The position numbers and the translations under genes were made by a program. This document shows, piece by piece, positions 12,669 through 19,615 of a stretch of 19,615 nt of DNA (the first letter of the stretch is position 1; each line of letters begins with the position of its first letter). The stretch is from a bacterium UBA6025 (GTDB lineage: Bacteria > Patescibacteriota > Saccharimonadia > Saccharimonadales > Saccharimonadaceae): the NCBI GenBank assembly GCA_002429375.1, contig DIZP01000015.1, positions 30,992-50,606 on the forward strand. The letters run 5' to 3'. Under the pieces are notes generated by a model that was given only the letters and a program-made list of their open reading frames with translations, searched no databases and was not told where the DNA came from.

Positions 12669-12698
12669 ATACCAGTCCCTCATGGACGATCTTAGAAC
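12669..12698 (-). repeat. tRNA-3'-end-like repeat L
   Basis: On the minus strand it reads GTTCTAAGATCGTCCATGAG then GGACTGGTAT. The G of the TAG stop of the 69-aa gene is the first base of the repeat. It is the first copy after the tRNA and lacks the GCCA end. Confidence 0.7.
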
Positions 12699-12907
12699 TA
12701 AGATTTACCTTTCAAGTACTTACTAGCAACACTTAGTGCAAATGATGGCAGAATGATAAAGACGGTTGCCATTAGAAGTTTTATAATTATCGTGTTTAAC
12801 TCCGAGTTATTTCCATTTGTACCGGGAGACGTTAGAACTAGCAGTATTCCTAAAATACCAAAAACGATCGAGGAATAAATAAAGACTTGTGTAGCTATTT
12901 TTTGCAT
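12698..12907 (-). CDS. Small two-helix membrane protein, 69 aa
   Basis: From ATG 12907 the protein reads MQKIATQVFIYSSIVFGILG, then a first membrane segment up to about residue 27, a polar loop (SPGTNGNNSELN), a second segment (IIIKLLMATVFIILPSFALS, about 39-59) and a basic tail, KYLKGKS. A longer reading from 12991 would run back through the terminator and into the tRNA, so it is rejected. TGT-TATACT is exactly six bases before the ATG, giving a leaderless mRNA. I do not recognise a family. It is the first cassette after tRNA-Trp, ending exactly at repeat L. Confidence 0.7.
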   Translation of the reverse strand: MQKIATQVFIYSSIVFGILGILLVLTSPGTNGNNSELNTIIIKLLMATVFIILPSFALSVASKYLKGKS

Positions 12908-12929
12908 AGTTTTAGTATAACACTGAAAT

Positions 12930-12961
12930 AAAATAGACTGACGTTCACATCTGTCTATTTT
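12930..12961 (-). terminator. Terminator of tRNA-Trp
   Basis: AAAATAGAC pairs with GTCTATTTT around TGACGTTCACATCT, and the minus strand continues TTATTT. The same AATAGACTGA-type stem recurs after repeats B and D, and a related one after F, linking the tRNA end to the array. Confidence 0.8.
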
Positions 12962-12964
12962 ACG

Positions 12965-13039
12965 TGGCAGGGGCACGTGGAATCGAACCACGATCCTAGG
13001 TTTTGGAAACCCATATACTAACCGTTGTACTATGCCCCT
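12965..13039 (-). tRNA. trnW: tRNA-Trp (CCA anticodon), CCA end encoded
   Basis: All arms fold. The acceptor is AGGGGCA/TGCCCCT with discriminator G and an encoded CCA. The D-arm is GTAC/GTAT with one weak pair. The anticodon arm is TGGGT-TTCCAAA-ACCTA, giving anticodon CCA. The variable loop is four bases, and the T-arm is CGTGG-TTCGATT-CCACG. Total length is 75 bases. Its last ~28 bases (GTTCGATTCCACGTGCCCC, TGCCACG) are the likely parent of the twelve repeats that extend to the left, so this looks like the anchor of the array. Confidence 0.95.
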
Positions 13040-13090
13040 ATAACGTTAATATTGTAACAGATAACCGGGGCTGCACCAAAGTCTATTTTG

Positions 13091-14038
13091 TTAGTCGTGC
13101 TTGTTGGCACGAATAGCCCGCAGGAACTTTTTGTCGGCAACTGGATCGGCAAACCTAGTAATCGGCTCATAAATGAAGACTCGCTTACTTTTAGCCCTGA
13201 CGCCTTCGTCGACATTTTTGATAGCATTGACGAAAAACTTTTCAATTAGCCATTCACGACCCGGTGCAGTATAGCCCAGAACGGTGATGCGCCACAGATC
13301 GTCGCTCCAGCGCTCGGTTGATTTGATACGAAGCGGCTTGGCCAGTAGCGCCGGTCCGGCCGGGACAGCTTTGATGATTTCTTTAAGCGTTTTTTCGCCT
13401 AATTCGCGGTCGCTCACAAACACATCGACAGCCATAGTTCTAATACCACGCGGCGTGACGTGAACACTCTGAATTTGCTGATTATGGACCCATATGATTT
13501 CGCCATTGAGGCTCCGTAGCTTGGTTGAACGGAGCGTAAAACGTTCGACGACACCAGTGACGTCCATAAATGGTTCGATCTTGACATAGTCGCCAACATT
13601 AAACCAATGTTCGATAATCATGGTGGCACCGGCGGTGACGTCACGCAAGATCATACCGAGCGACTGACCGGCGAACACGATGAAGGCCGCGCTGGCCCCA
13701 ATGGCGGCGACGCCGCTACTTGAGGCGTTGGGATTAAGTAGCCACCAGGTCACGTAAGCGACGACTGCCACGACGACCGCTCGAACACCCGCCACGGCTA
13801 CGCTTAAGTATGTCTCAATCTGACGGAGTCGGATGTGCTTTTCTTCGTTAGATTCTTTGTCTGAGTGCGTCGAAACGACTTGGGCAAGTTTGATGATAGC
13901 TCGTGCCAGATATTTACTGGAATAGTACGCGATGGTAATCGAAAGTAGCAGAATTACGAGAGATCGGAAGGCATTGGCCTGGGAAAAGAAATACTGGATT
14001 TCATTGGCTGCTTTGGTGGTGTTAAAGATGTCATTCAC
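13091..14038 (-). CDS. MscS-family mechanosensitive channel
   Basis: This 315-residue protein has the small-conductance channel layout: membrane helices at about 24-45 and 78-101, then the pore-lining third helix with Ala/Gly pattern (GVAAIGASAAFIVFAGQSLG, about 109-128). The cytoplasmic beta domain starts NVGDYVKIEPFMDVTGVVER, followed by LRSLNGEIIWVHNQQI. These are hallmark MscS sequences. The C-terminal alpha/beta domain runs to about residue 290 and a basic tail follows. It releases osmolytes on hypo-osmotic stress. The start is GTG at 14038, with TATACT eight bases ahead, so the leader would be very short. Alone on the minus strand, upstream of the tRNA in the same orientation. Confidence 0.93.
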   Translation of the reverse strand: MNDIFNTTKAANEIQYFFSQANAFRSLVILLLSITIAYYSSKYLARAIIKLAQVVSTHSDKESNEEKHIRLRQIETYLSVAVAGVRAVVVAVVAYVTWWLLNPNASSSGVAAIGASAAFIVFAGQSLGMILRDVTAGATMIIEHWFNVGDYVKIEPFMDVTGVVERFTLRSTKLRSLNGEIIWVHNQQIQSVHVTPRGIRTMAVDVFVSDRELGEKTLKEIIKAVPAGPALLAKPLRIKSTERWSDDLWRITVLGYTAPGREWLIEKFFVNAIKNVDEGVRAKSKRVFIYEPITRFADPVADKKFLRAIRANKHD

Positions 14039-14217
14039 GATTATCCAGTATAAGAGATTTGACAGATAAATGCGAGGTGTTTATTATATTGTTTCGTATC
14101 TGTTATTATAAGCATAAGAGTAACCCGTCCAAGACAAACTAAACAACTTGCGACTAACTTGTGATATTCCTGAAACTATTCTGTGAAACTGTGCATAACT
14201 TCGAGCATCTTAAAGTG

Positions 14218-14246
14218 TTGTAAAAGCATAAGCGTAAGTCTATAAT
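14218..14246 (+). promoter_or_regulatory. Promoter of the alpha-glucan operon
   Basis: TTGTAA (14218-14223) and TATAAT (14241-14246) are spaced by 17 bases. The expected start near 14253 gives a leader of about 70 bases to the first gene. It also excludes the ATG at 14245 as a start, since that overlaps the -10 box. Confidence 0.65.
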
Positions 14247-14322
14247 GAGGCCAGAAAAAAGTGTAAAATTAAAAAGGAGTGGCCGGCTAACCTTTTGTAG
14301 GTTATTCGTTAAACAAGTCTGT

Positions 14323-15546
14323 ATGAACATATTGATGCTTGGGTGGGAGCTGCCCCCACATAACAGTGGAGGCCTTGGGGTAGCTTGCTATCATATGTCA
14401 AAAGCCTTGGCATTACAGGGTGCCAAGATAGACTTCGTTGTCCCCTACACCGCTGACCATCCTGGTATTGATTATATGACCATTCATAGTGCCAGCAAGC
14501 TAACGCCTCTTGAGCGTTACGGCCTGGGTGCCTATGACAGCAAAACAGTCTTTACAAAAGAACTATCGTCGGCTGACGTGAACGATTTAAAAGACATGCG
14601 TGGCGTCCAAAAACGGTATGTGAAATTTGTCGAAAATTTAGTAAAAACGTGTAAACCCGACGCGATTCATGCCCACGACTGGTTGACGATGGAGGCCGGG
14701 ATGCGCGCTAAGCAATTAACTGATGCACCCCTTATCGTGCACGTTCATGCCACCGAATTTGACCGTTGCGGATCTGACAGTGGCAACCCGTTAGTTCATG
14801 AGATTGAGTATCAAGGACTGATGATGGCCGACCGTATCCTTGCCGTCAGTAATATTACAAAAAGTATTATCATTCAAAAATACGGCATTCCTGAAGATAA
14901 GATTGAAGTTGTCCATAACGCTATCGACGTCGCCAGCTTTAATGACGGCTACGACTATGATCATCGTACGTACCGTTACCTTGAGGCTCTCAAAACCGAA
15001 GGCTTCACTATCGTATCAACTGTCACGCGATTTACGGTACAAAAAGGACTGACGCATTTTATGCGTGCGGCCGCTCGAGCCTGTGAAAAATACGATAAGT
15101 TTGCCTTCTTGCTGGCTGGTGATGGCGAACAACGGGATGAACTAATCGCCCTGGCGGCTGATCTGGGTATCGCCGATAAAGTCTTCTTTACCGGTTTTGT
15201 CAGAGGCAAACAGTGGCGCGATGCTTATAGCGTCTCGGATATTTTCGTTATGAGCTCAGTTAGCGAGCCCTTCGGCCTGACGGCTCTCGAAGCCGCCCAT
15301 CATGGCAACGCACTTATTATCAGCAAACAGTCCGGTGTTGGCGAAGTACTTCATAGCATATTTCGTTATGACTTCTGGGACGTCGACGCCCTGGCTGACC
15401 AACTGGTCGGCGTTGCTACCTCCGCGGCCCTTCAAGAATCACTTAAACAGAATATTCTGTATGAATACGATAAAATATCATGGCACGATGTCGCCCGCAC
15501 ATGTATGCGCGTCTACCGAACAGTCAAACAAGGAGCTCCCTCATGA
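14323..15546 (+). CDS. GT4/GT5-type glycosyltransferase, glycogen synthase-like
   Basis: This is a GT-B fold glycosyltransferase of about 407 residues. From ATG 14323 it opens MNILMLGWELPPHNSGGLGV, the phosphate-binding Gly loop near the start that is typical of starch/glycogen synthases and GT4 enzymes. Next are HAHDW (116-120), a C-terminal half with TRFTVQKGLTHF and LLAGDGEQRDEL, and the donor-site E-x7-E at Glu315 and Glu323 in SEPFGLTALEA. The probable reaction is alpha-glucan chain extension from a nucleotide sugar. It overlaps the GH57 gene by four bases (ATGA). Together with GH57 and GH15 it forms a compact alpha-glucan unit. Another glycan product cannot be excluded. Confidence 0.85.
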   Translation: MNILMLGWELPPHNSGGLGVACYHMSKALALQGAKIDFVVPYTADHPGIDYMTIHSASKLTPLERYGLGAYDSKTVFTKELSSADVNDLKDMRGVQKRYVKFVENLVKTCKPDAIHAHDWLTMEAGMRAKQLTDAPLIVHVHATEFDRCGSDSGNPLVHEIEYQGLMMADRILAVSNITKSIIIQKYGIPEDKIEVVHNAIDVASFNDGYDYDHRTYRYLEALKTEGFTIVSTVTRFTVQKGLTHFMRAAARACEKYDKFAFLLAGDGEQRDELIALAADLGIADKVFFTGFVRGKQWRDAYSVSDIFVMSSVSEPFGLTALEAAHHGNALIISKQSGVGEVLHSIFRYDFWDVDALADQLVGVATSAALQESLKQNILYEYDKISWHDVARTCMRVYRTVKQGAPS

Positions 15547-16772
15547 GTAAACGCGGTATCGTCCTTTATCTACACGTCCACCAACCACTACGTGTGCGTC
15601 AGTACAGTGTGTTCGATACGGCCGTCAATCACGACTATTTCGACGAACCACAATACGATACAGACCGCAACAACGAGCAAGTTTTCAGAAAAGTCGCCGA
15701 TAAATCATACCGGCCAATGAACGCGTTACTGGAAAAAATGTTTGCAACATACCCCGACTTTAGGCTGTCTTTGAGTATTACCGGAACATTCATCGAGCAG
15801 GCTGAAAAATGGGCACCTGACGTACTAGACAGTTTCAAACGACTGGTTGATACCGGACGGGTTGAAATCGTGGCCGAAACCTATTACCACTCACTGGCCT
15901 TCTTTTACAGCCGCCGGGAGTTCGAGCTTCAGGTTGAAGCACACCGAGCCAAGGTACGTGAACTATTCGGAGTTGAAACAAAGGTATTCAGAAATACCGA
16001 GCTGGCCTATAACGACGAATTGGCCAAATGGGCTGATGACTACGGCTTTAAGGGAATCTTAGCTGAGGGCTGGGATCCTATCTTGGAGTGGCGCAGCCCG
16101 AACCATGTCTATCGTCCAACGGGAACGAAAAATATCGCCCTACTTCTTAAGAATTACCACCTGAGCGATGACCTCGCCTTCCGATTTAGCAACCAGGATT
16201 GGTCAGAGTGGCCACTGACCGCTGACAAATACAGCCAATGGACAAACGCTTCAATCGAAAGCCAACCGCTCATTAACCTATTCATGGACTACGAGACTTT
16301 CGGTGAACACCAGTGGGCTGATACCGGTATCTTTGATTTCTTTGAGAGCTTCATTGGTAAATGGCTGGACAACCACGATAATACTTTCTACACCGTGTCT
16401 GAAGCCATCGGCGCCTTCGAGCCAGTTGGTGAGATTAGTATGCCCCAAACCGTCACTTGGGCAGACAACGAGCGTGATCTGACAGCATGGCTGGGCAACA
16501 GCATGCAGCAAGAGGCGCTTCGTTATATCTATTCGCTCGAAGACGATATTCTACGGACTGGCGACCTAGAGCTGATTGCTGACTGGCGAAAACTTCAAAC
16601 CTCCGACCACGTCTATTACATGTGTACCAAATGGTTCACCGATGGCGACGTTCATGCTTACTTTAGTCCGTACGAATCGCCTTACGATGCCTTCTTATAC
16701 TTTATTAATGCCGTCCGCGACCTTCGCTGGAGACTTCACAATTACCACAAAGCAGGCGGCTTAAATGGCTAG
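15543..16772 (+). CDS. GH57 glycoside hydrolase (alpha-amylase/glucanotransferase type)
   Basis: This 409-residue protein starts at ATG 15543, with AAGGAG seven bases upstream. The conserved GH57 regions are present in order: HVHQP (11-15), VEIVAETYYHS (107-117), FRNTELAYND with the probable nucleophile Glu153, MDYETFGEHQW with the probable acid/base Asp249, and a later TVSEAI region. The length is near that of single-domain GH57 amylases and shorter than branching enzymes or amylopullulanases. It has no signal peptide, so it acts on cytosolic glucan. It overlaps the upstream gene by 4 bases and the downstream gene by 8, which indicates translational coupling. Confidence 0.9.
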   Translation: MSKRGIVLYLHVHQPLRVRQYSVFDTAVNHDYFDEPQYDTDRNNEQVFRKVADKSYRPMNALLEKMFATYPDFRLSLSITGTFIEQAEKWAPDVLDSFKRLVDTGRVEIVAETYYHSLAFFYSRREFELQVEAHRAKVRELFGVETKVFRNTELAYNDELAKWADDYGFKGILAEGWDPILEWRSPNHVYRPTGTKNIALLLKNYHLSDDLAFRFSNQDWSEWPLTADKYSQWTNASIESQPLINLFMDYETFGEHQWADTGIFDFFESFIGKWLDNHDNTFYTVSEAIGAFEPVGEISMPQTVTWADNERDLTAWLGNSMQQEALRYIYSLEDDILRTGDLELIADWRKLQTSDHVYYMCTKWFTDGDVHAYFSPYESPYDAFLYFINAVRDLRWRLHNYHKAGGLNG

Positions 16773-18726
16773 ACCAATCGTTCTCAGTAACGGAGAGCTC
16801 CACGTCGGACTTAATCAGTTCGGCCTGGTTCATGACTTTTATTTTCCGTACGTTGGCCTAGAAAATCACGCCGCTGGAGAACACCTGCGTCATCGCGTCG
16901 GCGTTATGGTTGATGGCACGCTCAGCTGGCTCGACGGTGATAATAATTGGTCATTCGCTTTTACCTACCCGCACAGCGCGCTGATTGGCCACACAGTAGC
17001 AACCAACGAACAGCTTGGTATTTTGCTCGAATTCGATGACACGGTTGATGCTAATATGAGCGCATTTTTGCGCAATATCCATATTGTTAATACCACAGAT
17101 AGGGTTCGCGAGATACGTTTGTTCATGCACCAGGCTTTTGCGATTGGCGATTCGCGCAGCAACACCGACACTGCCCAGTACCTACCCAACAGCGATGCCA
17201 TTTTACATTACCGAGGACGACGAGCCTTTATTATCTCGGGCTTGTATGACGACAAGCCATTCGATCAACATAGTATTGGCCTATTCGGCATCGAAGGCCA
17301 TGAAGGCACCTATCGCGATGCTGAGGACGGCGAACTAAGTAACTCTAATGTTGAACACGGGCGGGTGGACTCGACAATACGATTCCGGCTGGAAATTGAA
17401 GCTCATGATTCCGCCCGGGTACACTATTGGATTGCGGCCGGCACATCGATTCGCGAAGCTCTCTATATTCATAAACAGATCAAAGTCGACGGGTTACTCA
17501 CTCGGCTTCTTTCAACCGCAAATTGGTGGCACGAATGGATACAGCCGGCCCGACTGGTGGCAGAAAAGATTGTTCCCCAGCACCGTCAAAACTTTTTGCA
17601 TAGCATGATGATCATTAAGTCTCAGATAGACAAACGCGGTGCCGTTATTGCCAGTACCGACACGGCAATGTTGAATTATTCGCGCGATGCCTACGCCTAC
17701 TGCTGGCCCCGCGACGGTGCTTTTGTCCTGTGGCCACTTATCAGGATGGGATATATCGATGAAGCCTATCGATTCTTTGAGTTTTGCAAACGTGGGCTTC
17801 ATCCAAACGGCTATTTAATGCATAAATACCGTGCCGATGGGGCAATGGGCAGCAGTTGGCACCCTTACGTGCATGACGGTATCGTTGCGGCACCGATTCA
17901 AGAGGACGAAACAGCCTTGGTATTGTTCGTTTTTGCCCAATACTATCAAATGCACCCCAACGCATCTCTCATAAAGGACTTCTATTTGTCGATGGTGAAG
18001 CCTATGGCCGACTTCTTGGTCGAGTATGTCGACCCAGCGACGGGATTGCCAAAGCCGAGTTACGACCTGTGGGAAGAAGTATTCTTGACGACAACCTATA
18101 CAACGTCGGTTGTTCATGCGGCGTTGCTGGCCGCCTCGGAGTTAGCGGACGTCGCTGCTGACCCAGATAACGCGGTTAAGTGGCGAGCGGCCGCTGGCGA
18201 TATATTGTCGGCCGCGCATAAACACCTTTATAACGAAGAACGTAAGTCCTTTTACAAGGGTCTCATCGTCAAGGACGGCCAGATAATCAAAAACGGTGCT
18301 GTTGATTGTTCAAGTGTTTTTGGCGCTTTCATGTTTGGTCTTTTTCCCTCAACTAGTGATGAAGTTACGTCGGCCGTCGAAAGCGTCAAAGAGCTATTCG
18401 GGGTTAATCGTGGCTCAATCGGATTACCTCGCTATGAAAACGATGGCTACCGGCGTGCGAGCCAAGACGTGACGGGTAATTGGTGGTTCATCACGTCGCT
18501 GTGGTTGGCACAATACCATCTCGAAGGTAACAACAACGAGCAAGCCATGAAGATTCTTGATTGGGTGAAAGATAATGCCATGAGCACCGGTATGCTGTCC
18601 GAACAAATGGATCCTATTTCTGGTGAAATCATATCCCCTGCCCCCTTGACGTGGACGCATGCCGAGTATATCTCGACCCTCCTCGATACGATAATCGAGC
18701 CGAGGCAACACAATGACTCAGCGTAA
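16765..18726 (+). CDS. GH15 glucoamylase/glucodextranase-like enzyme
   Basis: This 653-residue protein has the bacterial GH15 layout: an N-terminal beta-sandwich (IVLSNGELHVGLNQFGLVHD, residues 5-24) and an (alpha/alpha)6 barrel from about 265. Barrel motifs are YSRDAYAYCWPRDGAF (305-320), PSYDLWEE with the probable general acid Glu437/438, SQDVTGNWWFITSLWLAQYH, and LSEQMDP with the probable base Glu613 followed by PLTWTHAEY. It removes glucose from alpha-glucan ends. There is no signal peptide, so the substrate is probably intracellular, made by the upstream glycosyltransferase. The ATG lies within the end of the GH57 gene and its own end overlaps the next gene by 14 bases. Confidence 0.92.
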   Translation: MARPIVLSNGELHVGLNQFGLVHDFYFPYVGLENHAAGEHLRHRVGVMVDGTLSWLDGDNNWSFAFTYPHSALIGHTVATNEQLGILLEFDDTVDANMSAFLRNIHIVNTTDRVREIRLFMHQAFAIGDSRSNTDTAQYLPNSDAILHYRGRRAFIISGLYDDKPFDQHSIGLFGIEGHEGTYRDAEDGELSNSNVEHGRVDSTIRFRLEIEAHDSARVHYWIAAGTSIREALYIHKQIKVDGLLTRLLSTANWWHEWIQPARLVAEKIVPQHRQNFLHSMMIIKSQIDKRGAVIASTDTAMLNYSRDAYAYCWPRDGAFVLWPLIRMGYIDEAYRFFEFCKRGLHPNGYLMHKYRADGAMGSSWHPYVHDGIVAAPIQEDETALVLFVFAQYYQMHPNASLIKDFYLSMVKPMADFLVEYVDPATGLPKPSYDLWEEVFLTTTYTTSVVHAALLAASELADVAADPDNAVKWRAAAGDILSAAHKHLYNEERKSFYKGLIVKDGQIIKNGAVDCSSVFGAFMFGLFPSTSDEVTSAVESVKELFGVNRGSIGLPRYENDGYRRASQDVTGNWWFITSLWLAQYHLEGNNNEQAMKILDWVKDNAMSTGMLSEQMDPISGEIISPAPLTWTHAEYISTLLDTIIEPRQHNDSA

Positions 18727-19420
18727 ATTGCATAAATTATCTCGCTCTTTAAAGGATATTGCCTTGCGCAACAATGTTGCCAGCCGCCTCCGTAAGCGGG
18801 CTATCGTACGGTTTGCTGAAAAGGTCGGCTTTGTGTACTTCGGTAGTGTCGATCAACACCATGATGACCATCATATTATCCGCGGACTGACGGTTTCGTC
18901 GTCCCATCGCGATGACCACTACTCGGTCGGATCGTTTGATGGCTATGACGTCAGTTTGGTCGACAGGCTTGATACCATTGAATCATTGGATGGAAACTAT
19001 AAAACGCACAATTGGTTGATCTTTGAGATTGATCTGCACAGTAGCGCTGACGTCCCCCATATTTTCCTCGGGGCACATACCCATAAGAATTCTTCTTATG
19101 CAAAACTTTTCACAGCTTTCCCTGCCCTCCAACCGATACCCTTAGGGACATTCGAGAAATATAGTAATGAGTTCACCAAGCGCTACAGCCTGTTTGCCAC
19201 TCCCTCGCACTTTATCGAAGTCGAACGTTATTTTACCACCGAAATCACCCGGACGATTGCCGCCCATTTTTGGCCATTGGCCGTTGAGATTTCCGAAGGA
19301 GTGCTCTATATCTACGCCGATAATCAGACGATTACGACTCGCTTGCTAGAAACAATGCTAAAAAATGGGCTATGGCTAGCCGATCAGCTTGATAGCCAAG
19401 CCAGACTTTTTAGTTCCTAA
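18713..19420 (+). CDS. Unknown cytosolic protein of the glucan operon, 235 aa
   Basis: I do not recognise this protein. It has a basic helical start (RKLHKLSRSLKDIALRNNVA), a central beta-rich region with GFVYFGSVDQHHDDHHIIRG (about 39-58) and HNWLIFEIDLHSSADVPHIF, and a C-terminal region ending SQARLFSS. The His/Asp cluster at 48-54 (QHHDDHH) could bind a metal, which is inference. It has no membrane segment or signal. The gene overlaps GH15 by 14 bases and is followed by a terminator, so it is the last gene of the operon. Tight coupling suggests a role in glucan metabolism or its control. Confidence 0.7.
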   Translation: MTQRKLHKLSRSLKDIALRNNVASRLRKRAIVRFAEKVGFVYFGSVDQHHDDHHIIRGLTVSSSHRDDHYSVGSFDGYDVSLVDRLDTIESLDGNYKTHNWLIFEIDLHSSADVPHIFLGAHTHKNSSYAKLFTAFPALQPIPLGTFEKYSNEFTKRYSLFATPSHFIEVERYFTTEITRTIAAHFWPLAVEISEGVLYIYADNQTITTRLLETMLKNGLWLADQLDSQARLFSS

Positions 19421-19422
19421 AC

Positions 19423-19454
19423 AAAATACCTCCCAGTAAATGTGGAGGTATTTT
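19423..19454. terminator. Bidirectional terminator between the glucan operon and rpmG
   Basis: AAAATACCTCC pairs with GGAGGTATTTT (11 bp, 10-base loop). The A/T ends provide a T-run in either direction, serving both the operon and the convergent ribosomal protein gene. Confidence 0.9.
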
Positions 19455-19471
19455 AAATTGTCGATGTAACG

Positions 19472-19615
19472 TTAGTTCTTGCGAGCTTTGATTTCGTTAC
19501 GGCCGAGGTTCTTTTTTGTCTCGGTGTAGAGAGCGTGCATACGTGCAATTGGATCGTACTTTCTAAGAGAAAGCTTTTCAGAGGTATTCTGAACGTTTTT
19601 GGTCGTGTAATAAGT
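19472..19615 (-). CDS. rpmG: 50S ribosomal protein L33, C-terminal part
   Basis: This is the last 47 codons plus TAA; the start lies beyond the window end. It reads TYYTTKNVQNTSEKLSLRKY, then DPIARMHALYTETKKN, then LGRNEIKARKN. The YYTTKN-x2-NT-x-EKL-x-L-x-KYDP core is diagnostic for L33, a small protein of the large subunit near the E site. The visible part has no zinc-ribbon cysteines, as in the Cys-minus type. The tail after the family's usual end (LYTETK) is extended by about 12 basic residues. Confidence 0.88.
   Translation of the reverse strand, partial: TYYTTKNVQNTSEKLSLRKYDPIARMHALYTETKKNLGRNEIKARKN

Noticed and set aside
6541..12698. Classical integron with attC sites
   Set aside because: The layout is similar, but the repeats do not contain paired RYYYAAC and GTTRRRY boxes and no intI-like gene is present. 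The similarity is to a tRNA 3' end instead.
6541..12990. CRISPR array
   Set aside because: Repeats are imperfect, and the spaces between them are hundreds of bases long and carry genes with promoters. No cas genes are present.
12908..12991. N-terminal extension of the 69-aa membrane protein gene
   Set aside because: The extension is read from the tRNA 3' end and its terminator. The leaderless promoter at the inner ATG gives a better start.
1..19615. UGA recoding as in Gracilibacteria/Absconditabacteria
   Set aside because: TGA ends the 118-aa gene (635), the 96-aa gene (8208), the 10210 gene and the glycosyltransferase at natural positions, and conserved Gly positions use GGN codons.

Overview
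The window most resembles a Candidatus Saccharibacteria (TM7, CPR/Patescibacteria) chromosome. The reasons are a phosphoketolase end, a compact GT4/GH57/GH15 alpha-glucan cluster, an LPXTG surface protein with TM7-style Cys repeats, many short orphan membrane proteins, and leaderless promoters. TGA is read as stop. The taxonomic call is inference, because no marker gene is complete here (only the 3' end of rpmG).

Layout. 1-164 is the 3' end of phosphoketolase. 279-635 is an orphan gene followed by a double-hairpin element. 778-2284 carries a membrane-anchored PDZ-less HtrA-type protease and an RBBP9/YdeN-like hydrolase, both on the minus strand. 2404-3186 is a high-GC short-chain dehydrogenase that looks acquired. 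3260-3849 is a DUF1059/DUF1801 pair, followed by a small anchored secreted protein. 4558-5862 is an LPXTG/DUF11 surface protein. 6155-6430 is an orphan two-helix membrane protein that ends in a second copy of the double hairpin.

6541-13039 is the most unusual part. Twelve copies of a ~31-bp sequence resembling the 3' end of a tRNA (T-loop GTTCGA, CCACG, GGGGC, then TGCCA) are spread over 6.5 kb. The series starts at an intact minus-strand tRNA-Trp(CCA) gene at 12965-13039. Each of the twelve intervals holds exactly one significant gene, and 10 of 12 point the same way. Several copies are followed by a Rho-independent terminator of the same family as the one behind the tRNA. Most genes have their own extended -10 promoter exactly 6 nt before ATG, so they are probably leaderless. 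The cargo is small membrane proteins, an acetyltransferase, a P-loop kinase, two paralogous lmo0937-type peptides, an orphan RNA polymerase alpha-CTD protein and a possible ParB-fold protein. I read this as a tRNA-anchored gene-cassette array, integron-like in layout but without attC consensus boxes. No recombinase lies in the window. A shared mRNA 3'-end element is the main alternative.

Right of the tRNA are an MscS channel (minus) and a plus-strand operon with overlapping genes: GT4/5 glycosyltransferase, GH57 enzyme, GH15 glucoamylase-like enzyme and a 235-aa unknown. This is probably a glycogen or alpha-glucan synthesis and turnover unit. A bidirectional terminator separates it from convergent rpmG.
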